Positions 22,368 to 30,276 of a DNA stretch of 31,155 bases are shown here, in pieces. This DNA comes from Bacillota bacterium (GTDB lineage: Bacteria; Bacillota; Bacilli; ZCTH02-B2), in NCBI GenBank assembly GCA_017577895.1, contig PKQY01000021.1:1-31155 (forward strand), written 5' to 3'. Numbering within the stretch: the first letter of the stretch is position 1; each line of letters starts with the position of its first letter. The notes below the pieces were generated by a model. The model searched no databases. It had not been told where the DNA came from and was given only the letters and a program-made list of their open reading frames with translations. Made by a program: the position numbers and the translations under genes.

Positions 22368-22730
22368 GTGAAATGGTTCGTGTACGGCGTTCCCATCGTC
22401 ATCTTGGCCATCTGCGTGTTGGTCATGACGAGCGGCAATTGGCTCAAGCAGCCGTTGCGGGGCGACGACGATGTGTTGGCGTTGGTGCGGGAAGTGGAAC
22501 GGTTATCGGAAGGAGAACAATGGGAAGAAGCGCGGGCCAAAGCGTTGGCGGCCCATCAGGCATGGCATCACGTGGTGAACCGCATCCAATTCAGTGTGGA
22601 GCGGGAGATGATGATGGAAATCAGCGGCACGTTGGCGAAAATTCAAGGGGCAGTTCGCGCCGAAGATACCGCCGCCGTGTTGCAAGAAATCCACTACTTT
22701 TACGAGTTGTGGTCCAACTTAGCCGAATAG
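22368..22730 (+). CDS. DUF4363 family protein, partner of DUF421
   Basis: A 120-residue protein with one N-terminal membrane anchor or uncleaved signal (about 3-22) and a helical domain outside the membrane. The helical domain includes HHVVNRIQFSVERE near 67 and ends with a YFYELWSNL helix. This fits DUF4363, which is often encoded right after DUF421 genes. The GTG at 22368 has AGAGGAGCGG upstream. The segment AACCAAGAGGAG that supplies this site is present twice (22330-22341 and 22346-22357). The stop is 15 bases before the next gene. Confidence 0.78.
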   Translation: MKWFVYGVPIVILAICVLVMTSGNWLKQPLRGDDDVLALVREVERLSEGEQWEEARAKALAAHQAWHHVVNRIQFSVEREMMMEISGTLAKIQGAVRAEDTAAVLQEIHYFYELWSNLAE

Positions 22731-22745
22731 AAAGGAGGGACGCCG

Positions 22746-23798
22746 TTGCCGGTCATCGAGGCGGTGGCCACGGCGTTGCCGCGTTATCGGCTGACGCAAG
22801 CGGAGGCGAAACAGTTGGCGGCCCGGCTGTTTCAGTCGTTTCATCAAGCGGTGGACCGTTATTTGTCTGTCTTTGATCATGCGGCCATTGACGAGCGGTA
22901 TTTGTGCATGCCGCCGGAATGGTATGAACGGGACAACCCGTTTTCGGAAAAAAACCGACGGTTTATTGACATGGCTTGTCAGTTGGGAAAAGAGGCCGTG
23001 GACCGGTGTCTGGCGGAATCCGGCCGTTCTCCCGCCGACATCGATCATGTCATCGTGGTCACCAGTACGGGGATTGCGACGCCGAGTTTAGATGCCCATT
23101 TGATGAATCGCTTGCCTTTCCGGCGGAACATTCGCCGCACGCCAGTGTGGGGGCTCGGCTGTGCCGGCGGGGTGGCCGGTCTGACCTTGGCCTGCGAGTG
23201 GGCACAGGCCTTTCCACGCAGCCGCGTGCTGATGGTGGCCATCGAATGTTGCAGTTTGACGTTTCAGCGTCACGATCTTTCCAAGCGCAATCTCGTGGCC
23301 GCTTCGTTGTTTGCCGATGGAGCGGCGGCGGTGTTGGTGGCCGGCGATGATGCGGGGGCCGTCGGTCCTCGATGGCTGGGAAGCATGAGCCATACGTGGG
23401 AAGACTCGTTGGACCTCATGGGCTGGCACGTGACGGACGACGGGTTGGAAGTCGTTTTTTCGAAACAGATTCCAGCCTTTGTCCGCCAGTACTTGTTGCC
23501 GGTGGTGAAGGAATTTTTACAGCAACACGATTTGTCCGGTGCCGCCGCCCTGCGGCATGTCATCGCCCATCCCGGCGGGGCCAAAGTGCTTCATGCGTTG
23601 ATGGAAGTGTTGCCTATGGACCCGGCGGCCGTGGCCCCTTCGTGGCGGGTGTTGAAACGGTATGGGAACATGTCGTCGCCGACGGTGTTGTTTGTATTAA
23701 AGGAGGTCATGCAGAGCGGACCGAAGCCGGGAGATTGCGGACTGTTGTTGGCCATGGGGCCAGGGTTCAGTGTGGAACAAGTGCTGTTGGCCTGGTGA
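22746..23798 (+). CDS. bpsA: Type III polyketide synthase (BpsA-like)
   Basis: A 350-residue thiolase-fold enzyme of the chalcone/stilbene synthase class. The catalytic triad is C139 (GLGCAGG), H275 (IAHPGG) and N308 (YGNMSSPT). In Bacillus the homologue BpsA condenses fatty acyl-CoA with malonyl-CoA to make alkylpyrones, and the adjacent bpsB methylates the products. The same arrangement is seen here. The TTG at 22746 has AAAGGAGGG upstream. It is spaced 15 bases from the DUF4363 gene, so it is likely part of one operon. The product is presumably membrane- or spore-associated lipid. Confidence 0.92.
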   Translation: MPVIEAVATALPRYRLTQAEAKQLAARLFQSFHQAVDRYLSVFDHAAIDERYLCMPPEWYERDNPFSEKNRRFIDMACQLGKEAVDRCLAESGRSPADIDHVIVVTSTGIATPSLDAHLMNRLPFRRNIRRTPVWGLGCAGGVAGLTLACEWAQAFPRSRVLMVAIECCSLTFQRHDLSKRNLVAASLFADGAAAVLVAGDDAGAVGPRWLGSMSHTWEDSLDLMGWHVTDDGLEVVFSKQIPAFVRQYLLPVVKEFLQQHDLSGAAALRHVIAHPGGAKVLHALMEVLPMDPAAVAPSWRVLKRYGNMSSPTVLFVLKEVMQSGPKPGDCGLLLAMGPGFSVEQVLLAW

Positions 23799-23843
23799 TG
23801 ACGGGATTGGAACAGGAAGACGGCCAATGAAGGGTGCGTGGCG

Positions 23844-24392
23844 ATGGAGCGGCTGTTTTGGGTGTTGTTTATCATCGTCGTGCTCCAGCGGCTGGGTGAG
23901 CTGTGGCTGGCCCGCCGCAATGGACAACGGATGCGCCGGCGGGGAGCGGTGGAGTGGGGCGCCCGGCATTATCCGGCGGCGGTGTTGATTCATGTCTTTT
24001 TTTTGTTGTCTTGGTGGGTGGAGGTGATGTGGTTTCAGCCGCCGACGCCGCCATGGTGGCCGGTGCCTTTGGGCATTTTTTGGTTGGCGCAAGGTTTGCG
24101 ATTCTGGGTCTTGAAAAGTTTAGGCCCTTATTGGAACACCCGCGTTCTGGTTGTCCCTGGCATGCGTCCGATCCGGCACGGCCCGTACCGGTGGGTGCGC
24201 CATCCGAATTATTTGACGGTGGTGTTGGAAATGATCTCGCTTCCGCTCATTTTCGGCGCTTGGTTTACGGCCTTGGTACCTACGGGGATCAATGTGGCTT
24301 TTTTGCTATGCGTTCGCATCCCGGTGGAAAATGCGGCGTTGCGGCATGCGGCTCATTCGACGATGCCCAACTCCACCAAGTCGGCGAAGTGA
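23844..24392 (+). CDS. bpsB: Isoprenylcysteine carboxyl methyltransferase-like protein (BpsB/YpbQ)
   Basis: A 182-residue membrane methyltransferase with about four hydrophobic segments and the ICMT-type motif RHGPYRWVRHPNYL near 114-127, which binds S-adenosylmethionine. Next to a type III polyketide synthase it corresponds to BpsB (YpbQ), which methylates alkylpyrones. The ATG at 23844 has AAGGGTG seven bases upstream; a GTG at 23838 overlaps that site. The C-terminal codons overlap the convergent L,D-transpeptidase gene by 40 bases. The Ser/Thr/Lys-rich end does not look conserved, so the gene may have been slightly extended by loss of its original stop. Confidence 0.85.
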   Translation: MERLFWVLFIIVVLQRLGELWLARRNGQRMRRRGAVEWGARHYPAAVLIHVFFLLSWWVEVMWFQPPTPPWWPVPLGIFWLAQGLRFWVLKSLGPYWNTRVLVVPGMRPIRHGPYRWVRHPNYLTVVLEMISLPLIFGAWFTALVPTGINVAFLLCVRIPVENAALRHAAHSTMPNSTKSAK

Positions 24393-25072
24393 ATTTGCCC
24401 CGTGACGAGCAGCTGATGATCTTCTTGATACCGCCGGACCGCCTGTTCCGTGGCCCGGTCGTAAAAGCCGTTGACAGGGCCGTCGTAATAATGGCCGGCC
24501 TTTAACCGATTTTGAACCATTTGGACCAGAGACCCCCGGGAACCTTGGACGAGAATGCGGTAGTTCAATCCTTCAGCCCCCAAAATGGGTCCGTCGATGA
24601 CGACCGGTGTATTTAAGGGCACCAAGTCATACAGTTCTTCCACATCTCGGTTGCGCATCCGGATACATCCGCTGCTCACCGACTGGCCGATGAGATGGGG
24701 CTTGTTTGTTCCGTGAATGCCGTATATTCCAAAAGGAACGTCCAAGCCGAGCCAGCGGGTGCCGAATCCGCCGCCCCAGTCGGCGGATTTTTGAATGACG
24801 CGGAAATGGCCGATGGGGGTCGGCGTGTCCGGGGTGCCCGGTGCAATGGGATACGACTTGAGAATGCGGCCGTTGTCCATCAGCAACAGTTGACGATGCC
24901 ACAAATTGACGTAAATGTGCAAGTTGGAGATTGGCGCGTCGTTGTTCGGCGGTATGACCGGCGGTTTGGCCGAAGCGGCCGGGCGAGGGGAAAAACATAA
25001 CAGGGCCAGACCGACGAGCACAGCGGTCCGCCACATGAATGTGAACGCGTTTGGAAAACGCAGCCACTGCAT
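24353..25072 (-). CDS. L,D-transpeptidase (YkuD) with C-terminal peptidoglycan-binding domain
   Basis: A 239-residue exported enzyme. The signal peptide covers about 1-35 (hydrophobic stretch then PAASA). The YkuD domain (about 50-165) carries the catalytic IHGTN (H120) and SSGCIR (C136) motifs. A PG_binding_1 domain (about 175-239) includes VQMVQNRLKAGHYYDGPVNG. It would form 3-3 crosslinks or attach proteins in peptidoglycan of the cell wall or spore. The ATG at 25072 has AGAGGGATC upstream. It follows the pdh operon after a strong terminator and converges on bpsB. Confidence 0.92.
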   Translation of the reverse strand: MQWLRFPNAFTFMWRTAVLVGLALLCFSPRPAASAKPPVIPPNNDAPISNLHIYVNLWHRQLLLMDNGRILKSYPIAPGTPDTPTPIGHFRVIQKSADWGGGFGTRWLGLDVPFGIYGIHGTNKPHLIGQSVSSGCIRMRNRDVEELYDLVPLNTPVVIDGPILGAEGLNYRILVQGSRGSLVQMVQNRLKAGHYYDGPVNGFYDRATEQAVRRYQEDHQLLVTGQIHFADLVELGIVE

Positions 25073-25160
25073 CTTGATCCCTCTTCTGCCAAGTTCCTTT
25101 TTGTGCCATGCAGGAAGTCGTCCTTTTGTCTTTTCAGGATCGTTTTTAGATTGCGCGATA

Positions 25161-25205
25161 AAGAAAAGACCATACCCGCAACGCAGGCGAGTATGGTCTT
25201 TTCTT
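25161..25205. terminator. Strong terminator after pdhD
   Basis: AAGAAAAGACCATAC (25161-25175) pairs perfectly with GTATGGTCTTTTCTT (25191-25205), giving a 15-bp stem with T on both sides. It separates the pdh operon from the L,D-transpeptidase gene. Confidence 0.9.
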
Positions 25206-26619
25206 ATTTGCTCATCATATGGATACCCCGACCGAGGGCGACCTCTGCCGCTTCCGCCAACGTTTCGGACAACGTTGGATGGGGGTGAATGGTCAAACTT
25301 ACATCTTCCAACGTCGCGCCCATCTCGATGGCCAACGCCGCTTCGGCAATCATGGTGGATGCCTCCGGACCGACGATTTGGACGCCTAACACGTGTTGTG
25401 TTTCTCGGTCGGCCACGACGTGCACGAATCCCTCGGCCTGGTTGAGCGAGAGGGCCCGGCCGTTGGCCTGGAAGGGGAAGCGGGCAGTGATGACGTCGAT
25501 GCCTTGTTCTTTGGCGGCGTCTTTGGTCAGGCCGACGCTGGCCATTTCCGGATCGCTGAAAATGACGAAGGGCATTGCTTGGTAATCGGTGGCACTGGGC
25601 AGGCCGCTGATGGCTTCTGCCGCCACTTTGGCTTCGTAATACGCTTTGTGGGCCAGCATCGGTTCGCCGACCACGTCGCCGATGGCGTAAATGTGCGGCA
25701 CCGACGTCTGTTGCTGCTCATTCACTTTAATGAATCCCCGCTCATCCAGCTCGATGCCGATGGCCTCAAGTCCCAACTCGTCGCTGTTGGGCCGGCGTCC
25801 GACACTGACCAACACGGCGTCGACCTCAAACGTCTCTTCTTTGCCGGCGATGTCGGCGCGGACGATGACCCGATCGCCTTGCACCTCGGCAGATTTGGCC
25901 ATGGCTTCGGTAAAAATGGTGATGCCTTGTTTTTTCAAGAGCCGCGTGGCCATTTGCACCATGGCTTTGTCGAAGCCGGGGAGGATGGTCTTCGTCCCTT
26001 CCAGGATGGTGACCTGGCTGCCCAATTTGTTCCACGCACCGCCCAGTTCCACCCCGATGTACCCGCCGCCGATGACGAGAAGCCGCTCCGGCACTTCTTG
26101 CAAGTTCAGGGCGCCGGTGGAAGAGAGAATGCGTTTTTCGTCAAACGGGAAGCCCCGCAATTCCACCGGACGGGAGCCGGTTGCGATGATGCAGTGGCGA
26201 AAATGGAGCCGTTCGTTTTCATATCCGGATACGACCCGCACTTCGTTGGGCGAGGTGAAGTAGGCTTCCCCCTTCATGATTTCCACTTGATGGCCGTTTA
26301 AAAGGGATTGGATGCCTTGCGTTAACTGTTGGACCACCTGATTTTTCCACTGTTGAATTTTGTCCATATGTAGCCGAATGCCTTCCACTTGAATGCCCAT
26401 GGCATCGGCCTGCCGCATGCGGTTATACAGGTCGGCCACACTGATGAGGGCCTTGGACGGGATGCATCCCCGGTTGAGACAAACACCGCCTAACGCGTCC
26501 TTTTCCACTAACGTCACTTTTTTGCCCAATTGGGCGGCGCGGATGGCCGCCACGTATCCGCCGGGGCCGCCGCCGACGATCAGCACGTCTACTTCACGGG
26601 AAAAGTTGCCTACAACCAC
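25204..26619 (-). CDS. pdhD: Dihydrolipoyl dehydrogenase, E3 of pyruvate dehydrogenase
   Basis: A 471-residue FAD enzyme that reoxidises the lipoyl arm of the E2 subunit with NAD. The N-terminal FAD motif is GGGPGG (16-21), and the redox disulfide C47-C52 lies in GGVCLNRGCIPSK. An NAD motif GGGYIG lies near 188-193. The C-terminal HPHPTLSE motif supplies the catalytic His-Glu pair. The GTG at 26619 is used, with GGAGGTG upstream overlapping the end of pdhC; the stop of pdhC is only six bases away. It is the last gene of the pdhABCD operon. Confidence 0.96.
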   Translation of the reverse strand: MVVGNFSREVDVLIVGGGPGGYVAAIRAAQLGKKVTLVEKDALGGVCLNRGCIPSKALISVADLYNRMRQADAMGIQVEGIRLHMDKIQQWKNQVVQQLTQGIQSLLNGHQVEIMKGEAYFTSPNEVRVVSGYENERLHFRHCIIATGSRPVELRGFPFDEKRILSSTGALNLQEVPERLLVIGGGYIGVELGGAWNKLGSQVTILEGTKTILPGFDKAMVQMATRLLKKQGITIFTEAMAKSAEVQGDRVIVRADIAGKEETFEVDAVLVSVGRRPNSDELGLEAIGIELDERGFIKVNEQQQTSVPHIYAIGDVVGEPMLAHKAYYEAKVAAEAISGLPSATDYQAMPFVIFSDPEMASVGLTKDAAKEQGIDVITARFPFQANGRALSLNQAEGFVHVVADRETQHVLGVQIVGPEASTMIAEAALAIEMGATLEDVSLTIHPHPTLSETLAEAAEVALGRGIHMMSK

Positions 26620-26625
26620 CCCGCG

Positions 26626-27969
26626 TTACACCTCCATTAACAAACATTCAGGATCGTGGAGCAATTCCTTAATATAGTTTAATGCCCTTTGGGCCAATTC
26701 GCCATCGATCAGTCGATGATCGAAACTCAAAGACAGGGCCATCACCGGCGCCACGACGATTTGTCCGTTGCGGACGACCGGCTTTTCGGTAATGCGGCCG
26801 ATGCCGAGGATGGCGACCTCCGGATAGTTGATGATGGGCGTAAAGAACAACCCTCCGGCCGAGCCAATGTTGGTTACGCTGATAGTGCCCCCGCGCAGCT
26901 CTTCCAGGGTGATTTTGCGCTCCCGCGCCTTTTGGGCCAATTCTTGAATTTTCTGGGCCAACTGTAAGATACTTTTGCGGTCCGCGTCATGAATGACCGG
27001 CACGATCAGACCATGTTCCGTGGCTGTTGCGATGCCGACGTTATAGACGGTTTTGTAGACGATTTCCTGGGCCTCGTCGTCCAAAGAGGCGTTCAGTTCC
27101 GGATAGCGTCGGGCGGCGGCGATGAGCGCCTTGACGACAAAGGGGAGATAGGTCAATTTGATGCCTTGTTCTTCGGCTTTCGGTTTCAGTTTTGCCCGCA
27201 ACGCCACCAGGCGGCTGACGTCCACTTCGTCCATGATGGTCACGTGCGGGGCTGTATATTTAGAACGGACCATGCTTTCGGCGATGGTGCGACGCACGCC
27301 GCGCAAAGGCACCCGCCGTTCGTTGGCGGGGCTGGCCGTGTCGGGGGTCGGTTGGGCAGCCTGTTCCGCCGGTTCGGCCTGCTGTGCCGGCGTCGGAACC
27401 GCCGATGCTGCCGCTGGACCACGGTCTTTTGCGGCCAGGGCCCGGTCGATGTCTTCTTTCGTCACTTGTCCGTGGCGCCCGGTGCCTGTTACGGTGGTAA
27501 TGTCAATCCCTTTTTCCCGCGCGTATTTGCGAACGGCCGGCGTGGCCAGCACGAACGCTTTCCGGGGACCGGTTTCCGTCCGGGAAGAAGCCGCCGCCGG
27601 CGGGGCAGCCGATGCTGCCGCTGGGGCGCTTTCTTCGCTTTCTTCCAACGCCTGCTCAGCGATGACGAATTGGCTTTGCTCCGACGGCTGCTCCAACAGC
27701 GAGGCGGCCGAGCTGTCGCCGGCGGCTTCGTCGGCCACTTCAAACGTAACGATGACCGAGCCGACATTGACCACTTCGCCTTCTTTGGCATGCAGGCGCA
27801 ATACTTTGCCGTTGACAGGCGCGGGGATTTCGACGACGGCCTTGTCCGTCTGCACTTCCGCGATGATGTCGTCTTCCTTCACTTCGTCGCCTTCTTTAAC
27901 CAGCCACTTGACAATTTCCCCCTCAGCGATCCCTTCGCCGATGTCGGGCAAGCGAAATTCGTAGATCAT
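26626..27969 (-). CDS. pdhC: Dihydrolipoamide acetyltransferase, E2 of pyruvate dehydrogenase
   Basis: A 447-residue core subunit. One lipoyl domain (1-78) has the lipoylated lysine K43 in QTDKAVVE. Two Ala/Pro/Ser-rich linkers (about 85-135 and 178-215) flank a peripheral-subunit binding domain (about 140-178). The catalytic domain (about 218-447) ends with DHRLIDG (417-423), carrying the active His. It transfers acetyl groups from E1 to CoA. The ATG at 27969 lies 34 bases after pdhB, with GGAGG upstream. The single lipoyl domain is normal for Bacillota. Confidence 0.96.
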   Translation of the reverse strand: MIYEFRLPDIGEGIAEGEIVKWLVKEGDEVKEDDIIAEVQTDKAVVEIPAPVNGKVLRLHAKEGEVVNVGSVIVTFEVADEAAGDSSAASLLEQPSEQSQFVIAEQALEESEESAPAAASAAPPAAASSRTETGPRKAFVLATPAVRKYAREKGIDITTVTGTGRHGQVTKEDIDRALAAKDRGPAAASAVPTPAQQAEPAEQAAQPTPDTASPANERRVPLRGVRRTIAESMVRSKYTAPHVTIMDEVDVSRLVALRAKLKPKAEEQGIKLTYLPFVVKALIAAARRYPELNASLDDEAQEIVYKTVYNVGIATATEHGLIVPVIHDADRKSILQLAQKIQELAQKARERKITLEELRGGTISVTNIGSAGGLFFTPIINYPEVAILGIGRITEKPVVRNGQIVVAPVMALSLSFDHRLIDGELAQRALNYIKELLHDPECLLMEV

Positions 27970-28003
27970 TTCGGTTCCTCCTTAACTGATGTGATGCGGG
28001 GTG

Positions 28004-28984
28004 TCAAAAATCGAGGACTTCGTTCACCGCTTGTTTGATGCGGTCGATGTTGGGCAACCACTCGTCTTCGATCATCGTGAAGGGATAGACGGTGTCGTAG
28101 CCGGTTACCCGCATCACCGGCGCTTCCAGGTGGAGAATCGCCTTTTCGTTAATGAGCGCCGTGATTTCCGCCGCTGGTCCGCCAGTGCGGGTCGCCTCGT
28201 GGACGACGACGGCGCGATTCGTTTTCTGCACCGATTGAATGACGGTGTCAATATCCAAGGGGTTTAAAGTCCGCAAATCGATGATTTCCACCTTGATGGG
28301 CCGTTCCTCTTCCAATTCTTCCGCCGCTTTCAAAGACGTGTGCACCATGGCGCCGTAGGTGATGATGGTGACATCGGTGCCTTCCTTGACGACATTGGCT
28401 TTTCCAAGCGGCACGGTGTAGTAGCCTTCCGGCACTTCCTGGCGAAACGAGCGGTACAATTTCATATGTTCCAAAAAGATGACCGGGTCGTCGTCTTCAA
28501 TGGCGGCCAACAGCAGCCCTTTGGCTTCATAAGGGTTACTCGGAATGACGACTTTCAAGCCGGGCGCGTGAAGGAAATATCCTTCCACGCTGTCGGAATG
28601 CAGCTCCGGCGTCCGGACGCCGCCGCCGTAGGGGGAGCGGACGACCAGCGGACAATGATAGCGCCCGCCGGAACGGAAACGGGTGCGGGCGGCCTGGCTG
28701 AGCAATGCGTCAAAGGCTTCAAAATAAAAACCGGAAAATTGGATTTCTGCCACCGGCCGCAACCCCATGATGGCCATGCCCACAGCGGTGCCGATGATGG
28801 CCGATTCCGCCAACGGCGTGTCGAACACCCGTTCTTCGCCAAACTCTTTTTGCAAGCCGTCGGTGGCCCGAAACACGCCGCCGTTGACGCCGACGTCTTC
28901 TCCGAAGATGAGCACCTCCGGATACGTTTTCAGCGCCGTGCGCATGGCATCGTTGATCGCTTGAATCATCGTCAAATTGGCCAT
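28004..28984 (-). CDS. pdhB: Pyruvate dehydrogenase E1 beta subunit
   Basis: A 326-residue transketolase-type beta subunit. The N-terminal MTxxQAINDAM-like helix, the GEDVGVNGGVFRAT motif (about 27-40) and the RSPYGGGVRTPELHS loop are as in PdhB. The C-terminal domain contains the ATRTGGPAAEI segment. With PdhA it decarboxylates pyruvate and acetylates the lipoyl group. The start is the ATG at 28984, whose A is also the last base of the pdhA stop (TGATG), with AAGGAGG seven bases upstream. The preceding GTG (28987) is too close to that site. Confidence 0.95.
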   Translation of the reverse strand: MANLTMIQAINDAMRTALKTYPEVLIFGEDVGVNGGVFRATDGLQKEFGEERVFDTPLAESAIIGTAVGMAIMGLRPVAEIQFSGFYFEAFDALLSQAARTRFRSGGRYHCPLVVRSPYGGGVRTPELHSDSVEGYFLHAPGLKVVIPSNPYEAKGLLLAAIEDDDPVIFLEHMKLYRSFRQEVPEGYYTVPLGKANVVKEGTDVTIITYGAMVHTSLKAAEELEEERPIKVEIIDLRTLNPLDIDTVIQSVQKTNRAVVVHEATRTGGPAAEITALINEKAILHLEAPVMRVTGYDTVYPFTMIEDEWLPNIDRIKQAVNEVLDF

Positions 28985-30063
28985 CACAGTTCCTCCTTCC
29001 CGATTTGTTCCGCCTGTTCTTTCAGATGTGGCGGCATCTGGACGTACATGGCCTCCATCAATTCCGGAATGGTCATGGCCGGATACGTTTCGGCCTTTTT
29101 CATGGCTGCAGCAATTTCTTCTTTCGCTCGTTCCACCGTTTCTTGCTCATCTTGTTCGGACCAAATCCCTTTTTCTTGCAAATATTTGCGGAAACGGATT
29201 AACGGATCGTGCTTTTCCTGCCACAAGGTCATTTCTTCTTTCGAGCGGTAACGGGTCGGATCGTCGCCGGACATGGTGTGGGGACCGAAGCGGTAGGTCA
29301 GGGCTTCGATCAAGGTCGGCCCTTCACCGGCTTTGGCCCGCTCCAACGCTTCTTTGGTGACGGCGTACACGGCCAACGGATCCATGCCGTCCACCCGCAC
29401 ACTGTGAATGCCCGCCGCGATGGCTTTTTGGGCGATGGTTTTGCTCGCCGTCTGTTTGGCAAAGGGGACACTGATGGCATAGCCGTTGTTTTGCGAGAAA
29501 AAGACAGCCGGAACTTTGTAGACGCCGGCAAAGTTGAGCCCTTCGTAGAAGTCGCCTTGGGACGTGGCGCCGTCGCCGAAATAGCAGATGGCTGCACGCC
29601 GTTCTTTACGGTATTTGAAGGCCATGGCGACGCCGACGCATTGGGTCACTTGCGCGGCGATAATGATCTGGGGAGGCAGCATGTTGACTCCTTCCGGGAT
29701 TTGGCCGCCGTGAATGTGGCCTTTGGAAAATAGGAAAGCCTGGTACAGCGGATAGCCGTGAAAGATCATTTGCGGGATGTCCCGGTAACTGGGAAGAATA
29801 AAGTCGTCTTTGTCCAAAGCAAACTGGGACGCCAACATGGCCGCTTCCTGGCCGGACACGGGGGCATAAAAGCCGAGCCGTCCTTGACGGTTCAAACTGA
29901 TGGCCCGCTGATCGAGAATGCGGGTAAACACCATGTTTTTCATCAACTGACGCAGTTGCTCGTCGGACAACGGGGGAACTAAAGACGGATCGGTGACTTT
30001 TCCTTCCGGCGTGAGAATTTGTACCACGGGAAATTCGGGTTGCACGTTAACGGCAAAGGCCAT
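28984..30063 (-). CDS. pdhA: Pyruvate dehydrogenase E1 alpha subunit
   Basis: A 359-residue thiamine-diphosphate subunit, first gene of the operon. The cofactor-binding motif runs from GDGATSQG to the Asn pair in SQNNGYA (about residues 163-193 from this start). The phosphorylation-loop-like YRYRSKEE region follows. The ATG at 30063 is preferred because GAGGTGA lies five or six bases upstream; an in-frame GTG at 30072 lies inside that site. Its stop overlaps the pdhB start by one base. The promoter region holds a cre-like site and a perfect palindrome. Confidence 0.95.
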   Translation of the reverse strand: MAFAVNVQPEFPVVQILTPEGKVTDPSLVPPLSDEQLRQLMKNMVFTRILDQRAISLNRQGRLGFYAPVSGQEAAMLASQFALDKDDFILPSYRDIPQMIFHGYPLYQAFLFSKGHIHGGQIPEGVNMLPPQIIIAAQVTQCVGVAMAFKYRKERRAAICYFGDGATSQGDFYEGLNFAGVYKVPAVFFSQNNGYAISVPFAKQTASKTIAQKAIAAGIHSVRVDGMDPLAVYAVTKEALERAKAGEGPTLIEALTYRFGPHTMSGDDPTRYRSKEEMTLWQEKHDPLIRFRKYLQEKGIWSEQDEQETVERAKEEIAAAMKKAETYPAMTIPELMEAMYVQMPPHLKEQAEQIGKEEL

Positions 30064-30096
30064 GGGATTCACCTCGCTGTTATAAAATGCGATCTA

Positions 30097-30112
30097 TCTG
30101 TATTAATACAGA
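30097..30112. promoter_or_regulatory. Perfect 16-bp palindrome in the pdhA leader
   Basis: TCTGTATTAATACAGA is identical to its reverse complement. It lies 34 bases upstream of the pdhA start and just downstream of the predicted transcription start, a typical place for a repressor site. I cannot match it to a regulator. Confidence 0.6.
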
Positions 30113-30135
30113 AGATTTTTTCTTTCCTGACATCT

Positions 30136-30166
30136 ACTATAGCAAAAGCGCTTTAAACGTTGTCAA
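30136..30166 (-). promoter_or_regulatory. pdhA promoter containing a cre-like site
   Basis: On the minus strand, TTGACA (30166-30161) and TATAGT (30141-30136) are 19 bases apart, slightly long. Within the spacer, CAAAAGCGCTTTAA (30143-30156, plus strand) has the AAAGCGCTTT core of a CcpA cre site and matches 11 of 14 positions of TGAAAGCGCTTTCA. Confidence 0.6.
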
Positions 30167-30220
30167 GTCTTGGTTTAAAATCAATGAGAAAATCAATAAC
30201 ATCCATCTGTATCACATCTG

Positions 30221-30249
30221 TTACACCTAAAAAAATAGACTGTTATATA
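30221..30249 (+). promoter_or_regulatory. Promoter of the esterase gene
   Basis: TTACAC (30221-30226) and TATATA (30244-30249) are 17 bases apart; the start codon follows 27 bases later. Confidence 0.45.
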
Positions 30250-30276
30250 AATGCTGGTGGTCAGGAGGAACGATTG

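Noticed and set aside
30097..30112. Palindrome before pdhA as an E. coli type LexA box
   Set aside because: The spacing is CTG-N8-CAG rather than N10, and Bacillota use the GAAC-N4-GTTC type, which is seen at 12724.
30160..30276. N-terminal extension of the esterase by 39 codons
   Set aside because: It covers AT-rich promoter DNA. CAGGAGGA before the ATG at 30277 marks the start.
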